Source: Methylomonas albis (GTDB lineage: Bacteria; Pseudomonadota; Gammaproteobacteria; Methylococcales; Methylomonadaceae). From it: 64,000 nt of DNA. The DNA is taken from assembly GCF_014850955.1 (NCBI RefSeq), contig NZ_JACXSS010000001.1, forward strand, positions 5,296,836 to 5,360,835, in the 5' to 3' direction. This document shows positions 35,356-45,228 of this stretch, piece after piece. Below the pieces are notes generated by a model. The model worked only from the letters and a program-made list of their open reading frames with translations, had not been told where the DNA came from and did not search any database. A program made the translations under genes and the position numbers. How positions within the stretch are numbered: the stretch's first letter is position 1; each line of letters opens with the position of its first letter.

Positions 35356-37362
35356 GTGTCTCCCAAACTCAACCCCCAACAACTCGCCGCCGTCAAAATC
35401 ATCGATCACCCGTTACTGGTGCTGGCTGGCGCCGGCAGCGGCAAGACGCGGGTGATTACCGAGAAGATCGCTTATCTGGTGCAGCAAGGCACGCCGGCGC
35501 GGCATATTGCGGCAGTGACGTTTACCAATAAGGCGGCGCGGGAAATGAAGAGCCGGGTTGGCCGTTTGCTGGATGACAAACAGGGCCGCGGCCTCAGAGT
35601 TTCGACTTTTCATTCTTTAGGTCTGGACATATTGCGCGCAGAACACAAAGCCCTGGGCTATAAGGCGGCGATTACCTTGTTCGACGAACAGGACCGGCTG
35701 ACTTTGCTGCGCAATCTGGTCAGTCACGGGGTCGGCGGCTGCGATATTGATAATGTGGAGCAGTACAACGGGCAAATCGGCCAGTGGAAAAATGCCTTTA
35801 TCACGCCTATCCAGGCTTTGAGCCAAGCCGATGCCAACAGCTTGCCGGCGGCGCTGCTTTACGAAGCTTTTACCCGTAGCCTTAAGGCTTATAACGCCAC
35901 CGATTTCGACGATCTGATCTTGTTACCGGTGCTGTTGTTTCAACAACATCCGGACATACTGGAAAAGTGGCAGAACAAGATTCGCTATTTGCTGGTCGAC
36001 GAATACCAGGATACCAATATCACCCAGTATCAATTGGTCAAGCTGTTGGCGGGTAATCTGGGCCGCTTTACCGTGGTCGGCGACGACGACCAGTCCATCT
36101 ACGCCTGGCGCGGCGCACAACCCGAGAATCTTATGCAGCTGCAAAAAGATTACGGCCGCTTACAGGTCATCAAACTGGAACAGAATTACCGTTCCGCCGG
36201 GCGGATCTTGAAAGTGGCCAACCAGTTGATTGCCAACAACCCGCATGCCTTCGAGAAAAAACTCTGGAGCGATTTGGGTTTCGGCGACCCGCTGCGGGTG
36301 TTAAGCCACAAAAACGACATTGCCGAAGCCAAGCAAGTGACCGCCGAGATTATTCATCAGCGTTTCAAAACCGGCGGTTCTTACGGCGACTATGCGATTT
36401 TGTATCGCGGCAACCACCAGTCGCGCTTGTTCGAGAAAGAATTGCGCGAGAACAACGTGCCTTACTTTATCAGCGGCAGCGCTTCGTTTTTTTCCTATGC
36501 CGAGATTAAGGACGTACTGGCCTATTTGCGCTTACTGGTTAATCGCGATGACGACGCGGCGTTTTTGCGGGTGATCAACACGCCGCGCCGCGAGATTGGC
36601 CCGACTACATTGGAAAAACTGGGTGCCTACGCCAACGAGCGGCATATCAGCTTGTTCGCGGCCTGCAACGAGTTGGGTTTGCAACAGCGCCTGCCGGAAA
36701 AATCGGTGCAACGCCTGAATATGTTTTGCGATTGGCTGAAGGAGACGGCCATAAAGACCGAGCGAGAAGATACTTTTGTGGTGATCAACAAGATGATCGA
36801 CGACATTAATTATGCGGCTTGGCTGCAGGAGAATAGCAAAACCCCGGCGTCGGCCGAGCGGAAATTGAAAAACGTGTACGAGCTGGTCGAATGGCTGCAA
36901 CGCATCGCCACCAAAGAGCAAGGCGTCGAGCAATCGTTGGCGGATGTGATTGCTAAAGTGATGCTGCTGGATATTCTGGATCGCAATCAGGAAGACGAAG
37001 CCGGCGATCAGGTGAGCTTGATGACCTTGCATGCCGCCAAGGGCTTGGAGTTTCCGCATGTATTTTTGATCGGCATGGAGGAAAACTTGCTGCCGCATCA
37101 AAACAGCATCGAGACCGATAATATCGAGGAAGAGCGGCGCTTGGCTTATGTCGGGATTACCCGTGCCCAGCAAACCTTGACGTTTAGCTATTGCACGCAC
37201 CGCAAGCGTTACGGCGATTTGGCGGAGTGCGAACCCAGCCGGTTTTTAAACGAACTGCCGGAAGAGGATCTGGAATGGGCCAACAAAAAGCAGTTGGCGC
37301 CGGAAGAAATTAAACAACGTGGCAAGGCTAGCCTTGCCACGTTGAAATCGATGTTGAACTAA
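35356..37362 (+). CDS. rep: ATP-dependent DNA helicase Rep
   Basis: A 668-residue SF1A 3'-to-5' helicase that clears proteins from DNA ahead of replication forks. Motif I is AGAGSGKTRVI near residue 27, Ia is TFTNKAAREM, II is LLVDEYQDTN, III is VVGDDDQSIYAWRGA, IV is LEQNYRS, V is LMTLHAAKGLEFPHVF and VI is YVGITRAQQ. Length and the LNPQQLAAV start match Rep rather than UvrD. The start is a GTG at 35356 without a clear ribosome site. The 3' end carries a perfect 30-bp palindrome that is part of the coding sequence. Confidence 0.95.
   Translation: MSPKLNPQQLAAVKIIDHPLLVLAGAGSGKTRVITEKIAYLVQQGTPARHIAAVTFTNKAAREMKSRVGRLLDDKQGRGLRVSTFHSLGLDILRAEHKALGYKAAITLFDEQDRLTLLRNLVSHGVGGCDIDNVEQYNGQIGQWKNAFITPIQALSQADANSLPAALLYEAFTRSLKAYNATDFDDLILLPVLLFQQHPDILEKWQNKIRYLLVDEYQDTNITQYQLVKLLAGNLGRFTVVGDDDQSIYAWRGAQPENLMQLQKDYGRLQVIKLEQNYRSAGRILKVANQLIANNPHAFEKKLWSDLGFGDPLRVLSHKNDIAEAKQVTAEIIHQRFKTGGSYGDYAILYRGNHQSRLFEKELRENNVPYFISGSASFFSYAEIKDVLAYLRLLVNRDDDAAFLRVINTPRREIGPTTLEKLGAYANERHISLFAACNELGLQQRLPEKSVQRLNMFCDWLKETAIKTEREDTFVVINKMIDDINYAAWLQENSKTPASAERKLKNVYELVEWLQRIATKEQGVEQSLADVIAKVMLLDILDRNQEDEAGDQVSLMTLHAAKGLEFPHVFLIGMEENLLPHQNSIETDNIEEERRLAYVGITRAQQTLTFSYCTHRKRYGDLAECEPSRFLNELPEEDLEWANKKQLAPEEIKQRGKASLATLKSMLN
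37315..37344. terminator. perfect 30-bp palindrome inside the 3' end of rep
   Basis: CAACGTGGCAAGGCT followed directly by AGCCTTGCCACGTTG, with no mismatch and no loop. It ends 16 bp before the rep stop codon and 26 bp from the stop of the convergent protease gene. It may act as a terminator shared by both genes, but there is no T tract, and it codes for the last residues of Rep. Confidence 0.6.
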
Positions 37363-37369
37363 TCAGGCT

Positions 37370-38719
37370 CTATTGCAGCACCACGAAAAACGCCTCGCCG
37401 CCGCGTTGCAAATTAACCAGCAAGGGTGCATTGGGATTGACCACTTGCTTGATCTCGTCCAGGCTTCTGACCCGATAACGATTTGCGGTGACGATGATGT
37501 CACCGGGCCGCAAACCGGTTTTCCAGGCTTTGGAATTCTGTTCCACTTTTTCTATCATCACGCCTTCCACCTGATCTTTGGGTGTCACACCGAGCACGGC
37601 GCCACTCAAGACCGGGTGTAACTTGTCGCCGGCTAGCTCCGGGCGCTTTGGTTTGCCGATGGTGGCTTGCAACGATTTACGTTCCTCGCCGCGCATGACT
37701 TCCAGGCTGGCGGTATCGCCGATTTGCAGCAAACCCACCGCGTTGCGAATTTGCGTGCTGCCGCCTTTCACATCTTGACCGTTGATGGCTAGGATAATAT
37801 CGCCTGGCTCCAGACCGGCTTTTTCCGCTGGCGATCCGGCGTCCACTCGGCTGACGACAGCGCCATGCTGGCTTTTTAGGGCAAAGGCTTTCACCAGTTC
37901 CGGCGTCAAGTCTTGGGTAGTCACACCTAGCAAGCCACGGCGCACTTCGCCGTGCTGCACTAACGATTCCATCAACCGGGTAGCCATATTGGAGGGGATT
38001 GCAAAGCCGATGCCCACGTTACCACCATTGGGGGCCAAAATCGCCGTATTCATGCCAACGAATTCGCCGCGCAGATTTACCAAAGCGCCGCCGGAATTGC
38101 CGGGATTGATCGAAGCGTCGGTTTGAATGAAATCCTCGTAGCCTTCTATGCCCAGGCCGGAGCGGCCCAGTGCGCTAACGATACCGGAGGTAACAGTTTG
38201 GCCCAGACCGAATGGATTGCCGATGGCGACTACGAAGTCACCGACCCTAAGTTGGCTGGAGTCGGCGATTTTCAGCGCGCTAAGATTGTCGGCGGGTATT
38301 TGGATAACGGCGACATCCGCTTCCGGGTCGGTACCAAGCAGTTTGGCGTTGAGTTGACGACCATCGCTGAGCGTGACCGTGATTTTATCGGCCTTGTCGA
38401 TCACATGGTTATTGGTCAACACATAGCCTTGATCCTTGTCGATAATCACGCCGGAGCCGAGACTGTTCCGTTGTTGTTGCTTTGAATTTTTCGGGATATT
38501 GAAAAAACGCCGGAATGCCGGATCGTTCATCAACGGATTTTCCTGCACTCGCACATTGGTGGAGGTGGAAATATTGACGACGGCCGGCATGCTTTGCTCA
38601 AGCATCGGCGCCAATGACGGCAGTGGCGCGCCATCGACTTGTCCGGGTAATACCGCATTGGCCTGCCAACTGCTCAGGCCAAACAAGATAATCAGCAATA
38701 GTTTGTTCATGTTCGTCAT
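37370..38719 (-). CDS. periplasmic Do-family serine protease (DegP/DegQ type)
   Basis: A 449-residue secreted protease and chaperone for misfolded envelope proteins. The ATG at 38719 is preceded by GGAAAG, and the signal peptide (KLLLIILFGLSSWQANA) follows. The catalytic triad is H105 (LTNNHVIDKAD), D135 (DPEADVAVIQI) and S209 (NPGNSGGALVN). Two PDZ domains follow, the first at about 265-355 (RGLLGVTTQDLTPEL) and the second at about 370-445. The linker between H and D is short, so it is closer to DegQ than to DegP, which has a long Q-linker. It is convergent with rep and divergent from the cNMP-rhodanese gene. Confidence 0.9.
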   Translation of the reverse strand: MTNMNKLLLIILFGLSSWQANAVLPGQVDGAPLPSLAPMLEQSMPAVVNISTSTNVRVQENPLMNDPAFRRFFNIPKNSKQQQRNSLGSGVIIDKDQGYVLTNNHVIDKADKITVTLSDGRQLNAKLLGTDPEADVAVIQIPADNLSALKIADSSQLRVGDFVVAIGNPFGLGQTVTSGIVSALGRSGLGIEGYEDFIQTDASINPGNSGGALVNLRGEFVGMNTAILAPNGGNVGIGFAIPSNMATRLMESLVQHGEVRRGLLGVTTQDLTPELVKAFALKSQHGAVVSRVDAGSPAEKAGLEPGDIILAINGQDVKGGSTQIRNAVGLLQIGDTASLEVMRGEERKSLQATIGKPKRPELAGDKLHPVLSGAVLGVTPKDQVEGVMIEKVEQNSKAWKTGLRPGDIIVTANRYRVRSLDEIKQVVNPNAPLLVNLQRGGEAFFVVLQ

Positions 38720-38862
38720 GGTTTTTGCTTTCCAGGCAGTTAAGTTGCCAGCATGGACACGCTGGCCGGCAAAATGTTTCACTGAGAGTTTACTTAATAA
38801 TCGACTATCATAGGTTAAGTTTTCTTGTTGGTTTCCCTTCACTTTTTATTCGCAACGAGTAC

Positions 38863-40194
38863 GTGGCTGTCGACATCCATTCCGCTGAAGGCCGTGTGAT
38901 TCGGCAATTAATTCCGCTATCTACCTTACCCTTCAATAAATTTGAGGCGTTATGCGCACAAATCAAGATCGAGGACGCGGAAGAGGGGCAATTTTTGTTT
39001 AAATGTGGCGATGAGCGTAACGATCTGCTCTATCTGCTTAATGGTAATGTGACCTTGCAAACCGATCTGTTAAAGATCGAAACGATCAAGTCCGATAGCC
39101 CGTCGGCGCGCTTCGCATTAGCGCATCAAATCCCCAGAAAAGTACACGCTGTTGCGAGTAGCCGAATTCGTTTTTTGCGATTGAATGCTGATATGATGAA
39201 ATCGGCTCAAGATGTCCCGTATGAAGAAACAGAGAGTTTTATGGTAGTTGACGAGGTAGAGGATAACGATGACTGGATGACGACTTTGTTGAAGTCGCCC
39301 GTCTTTCGGGCATTGCCTCCGGCTAATTTGCAAAAGATTTTGATGGGCATGCAGGAAGTACGCGTCAACGCCGGCACTGTGATTGTCAATCAAGGTGAGC
39401 AGGGCGATTTTTACTACATTATCAAAAGAGGCCAATGCTTGGTGAGCAGAAAGCCGGCTCCCAACGCCAAAGAGATTAAGCTGGCGCAACTAAGCGATCA
39501 AGAGACCTTTGGCGAGGACGCACTGATTTCAGGCGAACCTCGTAATGTTTCAGTCAGTGCCTTGACGGATGTTTCCTTATTGCGCTTGGGCAAGGAGCAA
39601 TTTCTGACCTTGATTAAGCAACCGACGCTTAAATATATAAACTATCAAGATGCGCAGGATTTAGTGGCCAAAGGCGCCGACTTGATTGATGTGCGCGAGC
39701 CCGATGAATACAAGCCCAAGCATTTGCCCTACAGTATCAATCTGCCGTTTTTTTCGCTGCGTATGCAGCTAAAAACCTTGAATCGGCAACATCCTATTGT
39801 GGTGGTTTGCCAGAACGGCAAGATTAGTGAAACGGCGGCATTTATCTTGATGCGGCATAAATTCAATGCGCTGATTTTAAGCGGCGGTATCGAAAGCATC
39901 AGTCCGGATCAACTAAAAGCCCCTTCATCGTTTCCGATTGATGATGGCATTGAAACCAGTAATTTCAGAGAGCCCGGCGGCGAAACCGAGACAAGTCATT
40001 CGTTTTCCGAACAACCTTCCATGCAAGACGATATGGAACGGTTACGCCGGTTTCTGCAGCAGCTTAAAACCAAATACAATATTTTGGACGCTGAGAAAAA
40101 GGCTTTGGAGATGAAATATTTGGCGCTTGCCAAGTTTACGGAATCGTTAAAAGCCGAACTGGAAGCGATCAAGAAAGCCGGTGGCGGTGGCTAG
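38863..40194 (+). CDS. cyclic-nucleotide-binding domains plus rhodanese domain protein
   Basis: A 443-residue cytoplasmic protein. Two cNMP-binding folds lie in tandem (about residues 5-120 and 130-270; the second has GEQGDFYYIIKRGQ and FGEDALISGEPR, the phosphate-binding cassette). Then comes a rhodanese domain (about 280-370) with the active-site cysteine in VVVCQNGKISE, and a coiled-coil C-terminus. The start is a GTG at 38863; it has no strong ribosome site. No DNA-binding helix is present, so it is not a CRP-type regulator. It probably couples a cyclic nucleotide signal to a sulfur-transfer or thiol-binding site. The first cNMP fold is degenerate. Confidence 0.75.
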   Translation: MAVDIHSAEGRVIRQLIPLSTLPFNKFEALCAQIKIEDAEEGQFLFKCGDERNDLLYLLNGNVTLQTDLLKIETIKSDSPSARFALAHQIPRKVHAVASSRIRFLRLNADMMKSAQDVPYEETESFMVVDEVEDNDDWMTTLLKSPVFRALPPANLQKILMGMQEVRVNAGTVIVNQGEQGDFYYIIKRGQCLVSRKPAPNAKEIKLAQLSDQETFGEDALISGEPRNVSVSALTDVSLLRLGKEQFLTLIKQPTLKYINYQDAQDLVAKGADLIDVREPDEYKPKHLPYSINLPFFSLRMQLKTLNRQHPIVVVCQNGKISETAAFILMRHKFNALILSGGIESISPDQLKAPSSFPIDDGIETSNFREPGGETETSHSFSEQPSMQDDMERLRRFLQQLKTKYNILDAEKKALEMKYLALAKFTESLKAELEAIKKAGGGG

Positions 40195-40250
40195 TCGGAC
40201 AAAACCTTGCTAGCCCGCCAACGCCTAAAAGCAGATCAATAAAACGCTGT

Positions 40251-40406
40251 TTATTTGATTTTGGCTTCTTTGTACATCACATGCTTACGAACCACGGGAT
40301 CAAATTTTTTGATCTCCATTTTTTCAGGCATGGTTTTTTTGTTTTTGGTGGTGGTGTAGAAATGGCCGGTGCCTTCACTAGAAACCAATTTGATTTTGTC
40401 ACGCAT
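40251..40406 (-). CDS. rpmG: 50S ribosomal protein L33
   Basis: A 51-residue ribosomal protein, [20 protein letters not shown] at the start and [12 protein letters not shown] at the end. It lacks the CxxC zinc pair, so it is the zinc-free form. It lies 11 bp after the rpmB stop with an AAGGAGG site between, and the two form the usual rpmBG operon. Confidence 0.95.
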   Translation of the reverse strand: MRDKIKLVSSEGTGHFYTTTKNKKTMPEKMEIKKFDPVVRKHVMYKEAKIK

Positions 40407-40417
40407 GTTAAGCCTCC

Positions 40418-40654
40418 TTAAAATTGTTCGCCGCGTTTACGCATATCAGCCAGAACAGCATCGATGCCGTTTTTGTCGATAATGCGCATACCTTTAGAAG
40501 TTACTCTCAAACGAACCCAACGGTTTTCGCTTTCAACCCAGAATCTGTGGTGGTGCAGATTAGGCGTAAAACGTCTTTTGGTTCTGTTCATTGCGTGTGA
40601 AACGTTGTGCCCGCTTACTGGGCGTTTACCTGTTACTTGGCATACTCTGGACAT
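40418..40654 (-). CDS. rpmB: 50S ribosomal protein L28
   Basis: A 78-residue ribosomal protein with the standard start [20 protein letters not shown] and the [14 protein letters not shown] motif. The ATG at 40654 has GAGGT seven bases upstream; an in-frame start ten residues earlier is not used in the family. It is the first gene of the rpmB-rpmG operon. Confidence 0.95.
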   Translation of the reverse strand: MSRVCQVTGKRPVSGHNVSHAMNRTKRRFTPNLHHHRFWVESENRWVRLRVTSKGMRIIDKNGIDAVLADMRKRGEQF

Positions 40655-40794
40655 GACTACCTCAATGCGAGCTTTATAATTCAAAATAGCCGGGCTTTAT
40701 ATCAAAAAAACTTTTGTTGGTAAACAACAGCCTGCAAAATAAATTTGATAAAATCGCTTTTACTTTCACTTGCTTCGGATAACAAAGGACTTTA

Positions 40795-41745
40795 ATGGCT
40801 ATCAAACTCGGCATGGTCATGGACCCCATCGACCAAATCAATATCAAAAAGGACACCAGTTTCGCGATGCTTTTGGAAGCTCAAGCGCGCGGTTGGGAAC
40901 TGCATTACATGGAGTTGTCGGACCTGTATATGCATAACGGCGACGCCTATGCACGCACTCGCGTGCTGGAAGTGGAGCGTGACGAAAAGCAATGGCATCG
41001 GTTTCTCGGCGAGCAGCAGATAGGGCTGTCCGAGTTGGACGCGATCATCATGCGCAAGGACCCACCCTTCAACCAGGAATATATTTACGCCACCTATATG
41101 CTGGAACAGGCGGAGCGTAAAGGTGTTTATGTGGTCAACAAACCGCAATCGCTGCGTGATGCCAACGAAAAAATGTTCACCGCCTGGTTTCCGCAATGCT
41201 GTACCGATACCTTGGTAGCCAGAGATCCGCAAAAAATTCGCGGCTTTCTGCAAGAGCACAAGGAAATCATCCTCAAGCCCTTGGACGGCATGGGCGGCGC
41301 GTCCATTTTCTATGTTCGGGAAAACGACCCCAATCTCAGCGTGATTCTGGAAACCATGACCCAGCACGGCAGCAGCTACATCATGGCGCAAAAATATCTG
41401 CCTGCGGTAAAAGACGGCGACAAACGAATCTTGGTAGTTAACGGCGAGCCGGTGCCTTATTGTCTGGCGCGGATTCCGGCCAGCGGCGAAAGTCGCGGCA
41501 ATTTGGCCGCCGGCGGCCGTGGTGAAGGCCGGCCTTTGAGTGATCGTGATCGCTGGATTGCCGAACAAGTCGGGCCGACCTTGCGTGAAAAAGGCCTGAT
41601 ATTTGTCGGCCTGGATGTTATCGGCGACTATCTAACCGAAGTTAACGTTACCAGCCCGACCTGTGTGCAGGAGTTGGATAAGCAATTCGGTATCAATATC
41701 AGTGCTCAATTAATGGACCACATCGCCGCCCAATGCCAGGCCTGA
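40795..41745 (+). CDS. gshB: glutathione synthetase
   Basis: Joins gamma-glutamylcysteine and glycine with ATP; cytoplasmic ATP-grasp enzyme of 316 residues. The N-terminal KLGMVMDPIDQINIKKDTSF, the ATP-grasp segments KPLDGMGGASIFYV and GDKRILVVNGEPVPYCLARIP, and the C-terminal metal-binding LDVIGDYLTEVNVTSPTC are all standard. AAAGGA precedes the ATG. It begins a plus-strand block gshB-tonB-yqgE-ruvX-pyrR-pyrB-pyrC' that is conserved in Pseudomonas-like gammaproteobacteria. Confidence 0.95.
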   Translation: MAIKLGMVMDPIDQINIKKDTSFAMLLEAQARGWELHYMELSDLYMHNGDAYARTRVLEVERDEKQWHRFLGEQQIGLSELDAIIMRKDPPFNQEYIYATYMLEQAERKGVYVVNKPQSLRDANEKMFTAWFPQCCTDTLVARDPQKIRGFLQEHKEIILKPLDGMGGASIFYVRENDPNLSVILETMTQHGSSYIMAQKYLPAVKDGDKRILVVNGEPVPYCLARIPASGESRGNLAAGGRGEGRPLSDRDRWIAEQVGPTLREKGLIFVGLDVIGDYLTEVNVTSPTCVQELDKQFGINISAQLMDHIAAQCQA

Positions 41746-41746
41746 T

Positions 41747-42640
41747 ATGCACGCGCCGGAATTGACACCCACGCCGCTATCGCAAGGTGATTCGCTACTG
41801 ACGGCATTGTTTGTGGCGGCGGTGCTGCATGTGGTCGTGTTGTTGGGGGTTAATTTCACCGCACCGCAAGCACCCAAGATCAACCGCTCGATTGAAATCA
41901 CCGTGGCCCATGCTCCGGTGAAAAAGGCGCCCAAGGATGCGAAACATCTGGCAGCCGAGCATCAAATAGGCGCCGGCGAGGAAACTCGCAAGCCGGAGCC
42001 GCCACAGCAAAAAATTGCCACACAGGAACAAACGATCAGCCCGCCGGTAAAGAAAGTCTTGCCGCATCCGGTGGTTCCGCAAGTCAAACCGGTCGCCGAG
42101 AGGCTGCTTACCCAAGCCAAAGCCCCGGTCAAGGTAGTGACGGAGCCCGAGCAACCGGTGGAATTACCTGAAGCCGTTGAAGTTCAGGAGTCCGCCCCCA
42201 AATTATCTCCGGAAGCGCTTCAGCAACAAATCGCCCAGCTCGGCGAGCGCATTAGAAACACCCAACAAAGCGCGCAAGATACTAAGATTAAATTCGTTAA
42301 CTCGGTTAGCACGCATAAATATCTGGCGGCGCAATATGTCAAAGATTGGGAGGACAAGGTTGAGCGGACCGGCAATCTGAATTATCCTGAGGCTGCGCGC
42401 AAAAAAGGCGTTTCACAGTCCTTGACCATGGACGTTGGGATTAATGCCGACGGCAGCATTTACAGTATGCGCATTGTCAGATCTTCCGGCAATTCCGCAC
42501 TGGATGACGCCGCGAAACGCATTGTGAAAATGAGCGCACCCTTTGCCGCTTTACCCGATGATTTGTTAAGAGAAGTGAACGTTTTGGTGATTACCAGGGT
42601 CTGGAAATTCTCAGACGAAACCGGCATGACTGCCCGCTAG
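41747..42640 (+). CDS. tonB: TonB-type energy transducer
   Basis: A 297-residue inner-membrane protein that couples proton-motive force to outer-membrane TonB-dependent receptors. A single N-terminal helix (LFVAAVLHVVVLLGVNF), a Pro/Lys/Glu-rich periplasmic spacer, and a C-terminal TonB domain (YVKDWEDKVERTGNLNYPEAARKKG region, split here as two parts) are visible. The start lies one base after the gshB stop. ExbB and ExbD genes are not nearby, so the partners must be elsewhere. Confidence 0.9.
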   Translation: MHAPELTPTPLSQGDSLLTALFVAAVLHVVVLLGVNFTAPQAPKINRSIEITVAHAPVKKAPKDAKHLAAEHQIGAGEETRKPEPPQQKIATQEQTISPPVKKVLPHPVVPQVKPVAERLLTQAKAPVKVVTEPEQPVELPEAVEVQESAPKLSPEALQQQIAQLGERIRNTQQSAQDTKIKFVNSVSTHKYLAAQYVKDWEDKVERTGNLNYPEAARKKGVSQSLTMDVGINADGSIYSMRIVRSSGNSALDDAAKRIVKMSAPFAALPDDLLREVNVLVITRVWKFSDETGMTAR

Positions 42641-42656
42641 CCCATACAGCACTCCA

Positions 42657-43223
42657 ATGACAGACGTTACGTATTTAAATAACCAGTTTTTGATTGCGAT
42701 GCCCGGCTTGGCCGACCCGCATTTTTTTCATACGGTGACTTACCTATGCCAGCACAACGACGAAGGTGCGCTTGGCATCGTTATCAACCGACCGACCGGC
42801 ATGACATTACGCGATATTTTCGAGCAAATGGGCATTAAAACCGAGTTGGAAAATGTGTTGGAAACCCCGGTGTTCGCCGGCGGCCCGGTGCAGCAGGAAC
42901 GCGGCTTCGTGATTCATGATACCTGCGAACAGCGCTGGGATTCCAGCATCAGCACCGCCGACAATATTACTCTCACCAGTTCCCGGGACATTCTCGAAGC
43001 CATTGCCGAAGGTAAAGGCCCCAGCCATTATTTGATCGCGCTGGGTTACGCCGGCTGGGGTAGCGGCCAACTGGAGAAAGAAATGGTCGAAAACGCCTGG
43101 CTGAACACGCCTTGTGGCGAAGCGATACTCTACGAAACCCCGATCAGCCAGCGCTGGAACGCGGCGGCCGGACAGTTGGGTATCGATATTAATCGTCTGA
43201 CCACGCCGGCAGGCCATGGTTAA
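42657..43223 (+). CDS. yqgE: YqgE/AlgH family protein
   Basis: A 188-residue cytoplasmic protein of UPF0301. It shows the family motifs NQFLIAMPGLADPHFFHTV, GALGIVINRPTG and VFAGGPVQQERGFVIH, and the later GYAGWGSGQLEKE. The biochemical role is unresolved. It is always found next to ruvX, and here its stop overlaps the ruvX start by 8 bp, so the two are co-translated. Confidence 0.9.
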   Translation: MTDVTYLNNQFLIAMPGLADPHFFHTVTYLCQHNDEGALGIVINRPTGMTLRDIFEQMGIKTELENVLETPVFAGGPVQQERGFVIHDTCEQRWDSSISTADNITLTSSRDILEAIAEGKGPSHYLIALGYAGWGSGQLEKEMVENAWLNTPCGEAILYETPISQRWNAAAGQLGIDINRLTTPAGHG

Positions 43224-43662
43224 GGTCGATCCGCTGGCGGCAAAATTCAGCAGCGACGCCTATTTAGGCTTTGATTTCGGCAATAAAAAAATCGGTGTCG
43301 CGGTGGGACATGCGAATACCGGCATTGCCAGTCCCCTGCAAACCATCCAGTCGCTTAATCAGGTTCCCGATTGGCATAAAATCGGTCAGTTGATTACCGA
43401 ATGGAGGCCCATCGGTTTGGTGGTCGGCATTTCCCGGCAAAGTGACGGCTCGGATAATGTGATTACCCCGCGCATGCAGAAGTTCTGTCGGCAGCTCAAC
43501 GGGCGTTACAATCTGCCGGTGCACCAAATCGACGAAACGCTAACCACATTCGCGGCCAAACAAATGCTGTTCGACGACCTAAAGGTTAGCGCTGCTAAGC
43601 TGTGGGCAGTGCAAGATCAGCTGGCCGCCCAGATCATTCTGCAAAGCTGGTTTGATACTTAA
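43216..43662 (+). CDS. ruvX: RuvX/YqgF RNase H-fold nuclease
   Basis: A 148-residue RNase H-like nuclease implicated in 16S rRNA 5'-end processing and related to Holliday junction resolvases. The first acidic residue is in YLGFDFGNKKIGVAVG, the second in HQIDETLTTFAAK, and LWAVQDQLAAQIILQ is the C-terminal helix containing the last acidic residue. The length is normal. It overlaps yqgE and precedes pyrR by 82 bp. Confidence 0.9.
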   Translation: MVKVDPLAAKFSSDAYLGFDFGNKKIGVAVGHANTGIASPLQTIQSLNQVPDWHKIGQLITEWRPIGLVVGISRQSDGSDNVITPRMQKFCRQLNGRYNLPVHQIDETLTTFAAKQMLFDDLKVSAAKLWAVQDQLAAQIILQSWFDT

Positions 43663-43744
43663 AAAGACTAAGCTTTTTTATCCTGCCGCTTTCATCTTTT
43701 GCCCGAATTTTTTAAAAATAACAAGAGTCCCACTGTCAACCGCC

Positions 43745-44266
43745 ATGCCAATCGCCACTCTTAACATCGATATCTTGCTCGACACTCTGGAAGCCGCGAT
43801 TCGTCGGCAGATTAGCGAGCGTAAACTTAATAATCCCTTGCTGATCGGCATACACAGCGGCGGCGCCTGGATCGCGCGACAAATACATCAGCGTCTGGGG
43901 ATGAGCGAGCCTTTGGGCATGTTGGACATTACCTTTTACCGTGACGATTTTTCGCAAATCGGCATGCATCCCAAGGTCAAGACCAGCCAACTGCCGCCAC
44001 ACCTGGAAGGCCGCGATATTATTCTGATCGACGACGTGTTTTACACCGGTCGCACTATCCGCGCCGCCTTGAACGAGATTTTCGATTATGGCCGCCCCAA
44101 TCAAGTGGTGCTGGCGGTATTGATCGAGCGCAACGGCCGGCAGATACCGCTCCAGCCGGACTGCCACGGTATTCGTATCGACTTGGCCGGCGATCAACGT
44201 ATCAAACTCACCGGCCCCGATCCTTTGGGTATCGAGATCCAATCCCCGCAAGTGGTGGTGGCATGA
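43745..44266 (+). CDS. pyrR: PyrR, bifunctional pyrimidine regulator / uracil phosphoribosyltransferase
   Basis: A 173-residue PRPP-binding protein. The PRPP loop [18 protein letters not shown] is diagnostic, as are [10 protein letters not shown] near the start and the C-terminal [12 protein letters not shown]. In Bacillus PyrR attenuates the pyr operon; in gammaproteobacteria it may be only an enzyme or regulate in another way. I see no clear attenuator upstream. The ATG at 43745 is preferred over an earlier in-frame start because it gives the family N-terminus. Its stop overlaps the pyrB start by ATGA. Confidence 0.9.
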   Translation: MPIATLNIDILLDTLEAAIRRQISERKLNNPLLIGIHSGGAWIARQIHQRLGMSEPLGMLDITFYRDDFSQIGMHPKVKTSQLPPHLEGRDIILIDDVFYTGRTIRAALNEIFDYGRPNQVVLAVLIERNGRQIPLQPDCHGIRIDLAGDQRIKLTGPDPLGIEIQSPQVVVA

Positions 44267-45228
44267 CCCGGCATATCCAGCTGACCGAACAAGGTAAGCT
44301 CAAGCATTTCCTGACTATCGAAGGGCTGGACAAAGCGCTGCTGACCGAAATTCTGGATACCGCCGAATCGTTTGCCGGCATGTCTGAACATCAAGTCAAA
44401 AAAGTGCCTTTGCTGCGCGGCAAGACCATCGTCAACCTGTTCTTCGAGAACAGCACCCGCACTCGCACCACCTTCGAACTGGCTGCTACGCGCTTATCGG
44501 CGGACGTACTGAGCATGAACATCGCCACCTCCGCCACCTCCAAGGGCGAGAGTCTGCTGGATACCATCCATAATCTGGAAGCGATGCATGTTGACATGTT
44601 TGTGGTTCGCCATGCGCTGAGCGGCGCCGCGCATTTCATCGCCCAGCACACCGCGCCGCATATCAGCGTGATCAATGCCGGCGACGGCCAACATGCGCAT
44701 CCCACCCAAGCCATGTTGGATATGTTTACGATCCGCCAGCATAAAAAGCAATTTGAAGGCCTGAAGGTGGCCATCGTCGGCGACATCCTGCATTCGCGGG
44801 TGGCGCGTTCGCAGATTCTGGCCTTGAATACCTTGGGCGTCGCCGAAGTTAGGGTAATCGCGCCGAAAACCTTGTTGCCGGCACAAGTCAAAACCATGGG
44901 CGTGATACCTATACACGACATGGATGAAGGCTTGGATGATGCCGATGTGGTCATTATGTTGCGTTTGCAAAAAGAACGCATGAACTCAGCTTTTCTGCCT
45001 AGCGAAAGCGAATTTTTCCGCTGTTTCGGCTTGACCGAAGCCAAACTAAAACGCGCCAAAGCCGACGCGATTGTCATGCATCCAGGGCCCATCAATCGGG
45101 GCGTGGAGATTGCCTCCAGCGTCGCCGACGGCCCGCAATCGGTGATCTTGCAACAAGTCAGCAACGGTGTCTCGGTGCGAATGGCGATCATGTCGATGGC
45201 CATGCACAGCCAGGGAGTTACGGCATGA
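44263..45228 (+). CDS. pyrB: aspartate carbamoyltransferase catalytic subunit
   Basis: Condenses carbamoyl phosphate and aspartate, the committed step of pyrimidine synthesis. The 321-residue protein has the carbamoyl-phosphate loop [14 protein letters not shown], the HPTQAMLDM motif, and the aspartate-binding [12 protein letters not shown]. Length is that of the catalytic chain in Pseudomonas-type ATCases. Those work as a complex with an inactive dihydroorotase (PyrC'), whose gene follows with a 4-bp overlap. No pyrI regulatory chain is present here. Confidence 0.95.
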   Translation: MTRHIQLTEQGKLKHFLTIEGLDKALLTEILDTAESFAGMSEHQVKKVPLLRGKTIVNLFFENSTRTRTTFELAATRLSADVLSMNIATSATSKGESLLDTIHNLEAMHVDMFVVRHALSGAAHFIAQHTAPHISVINAGDGQHAHPTQAMLDMFTIRQHKKQFEGLKVAIVGDILHSRVARSQILALNTLGVAEVRVIAPKTLLPAQVKTMGVIPIHDMDEGLDDADVVIMLRLQKERMNSAFLPSESEFFRCFGLTEAKLKRAKADAIVMHPGPINRGVEIASSVADGPQSVILQQVSNGVSVRMAIMSMAMHSQGVTA

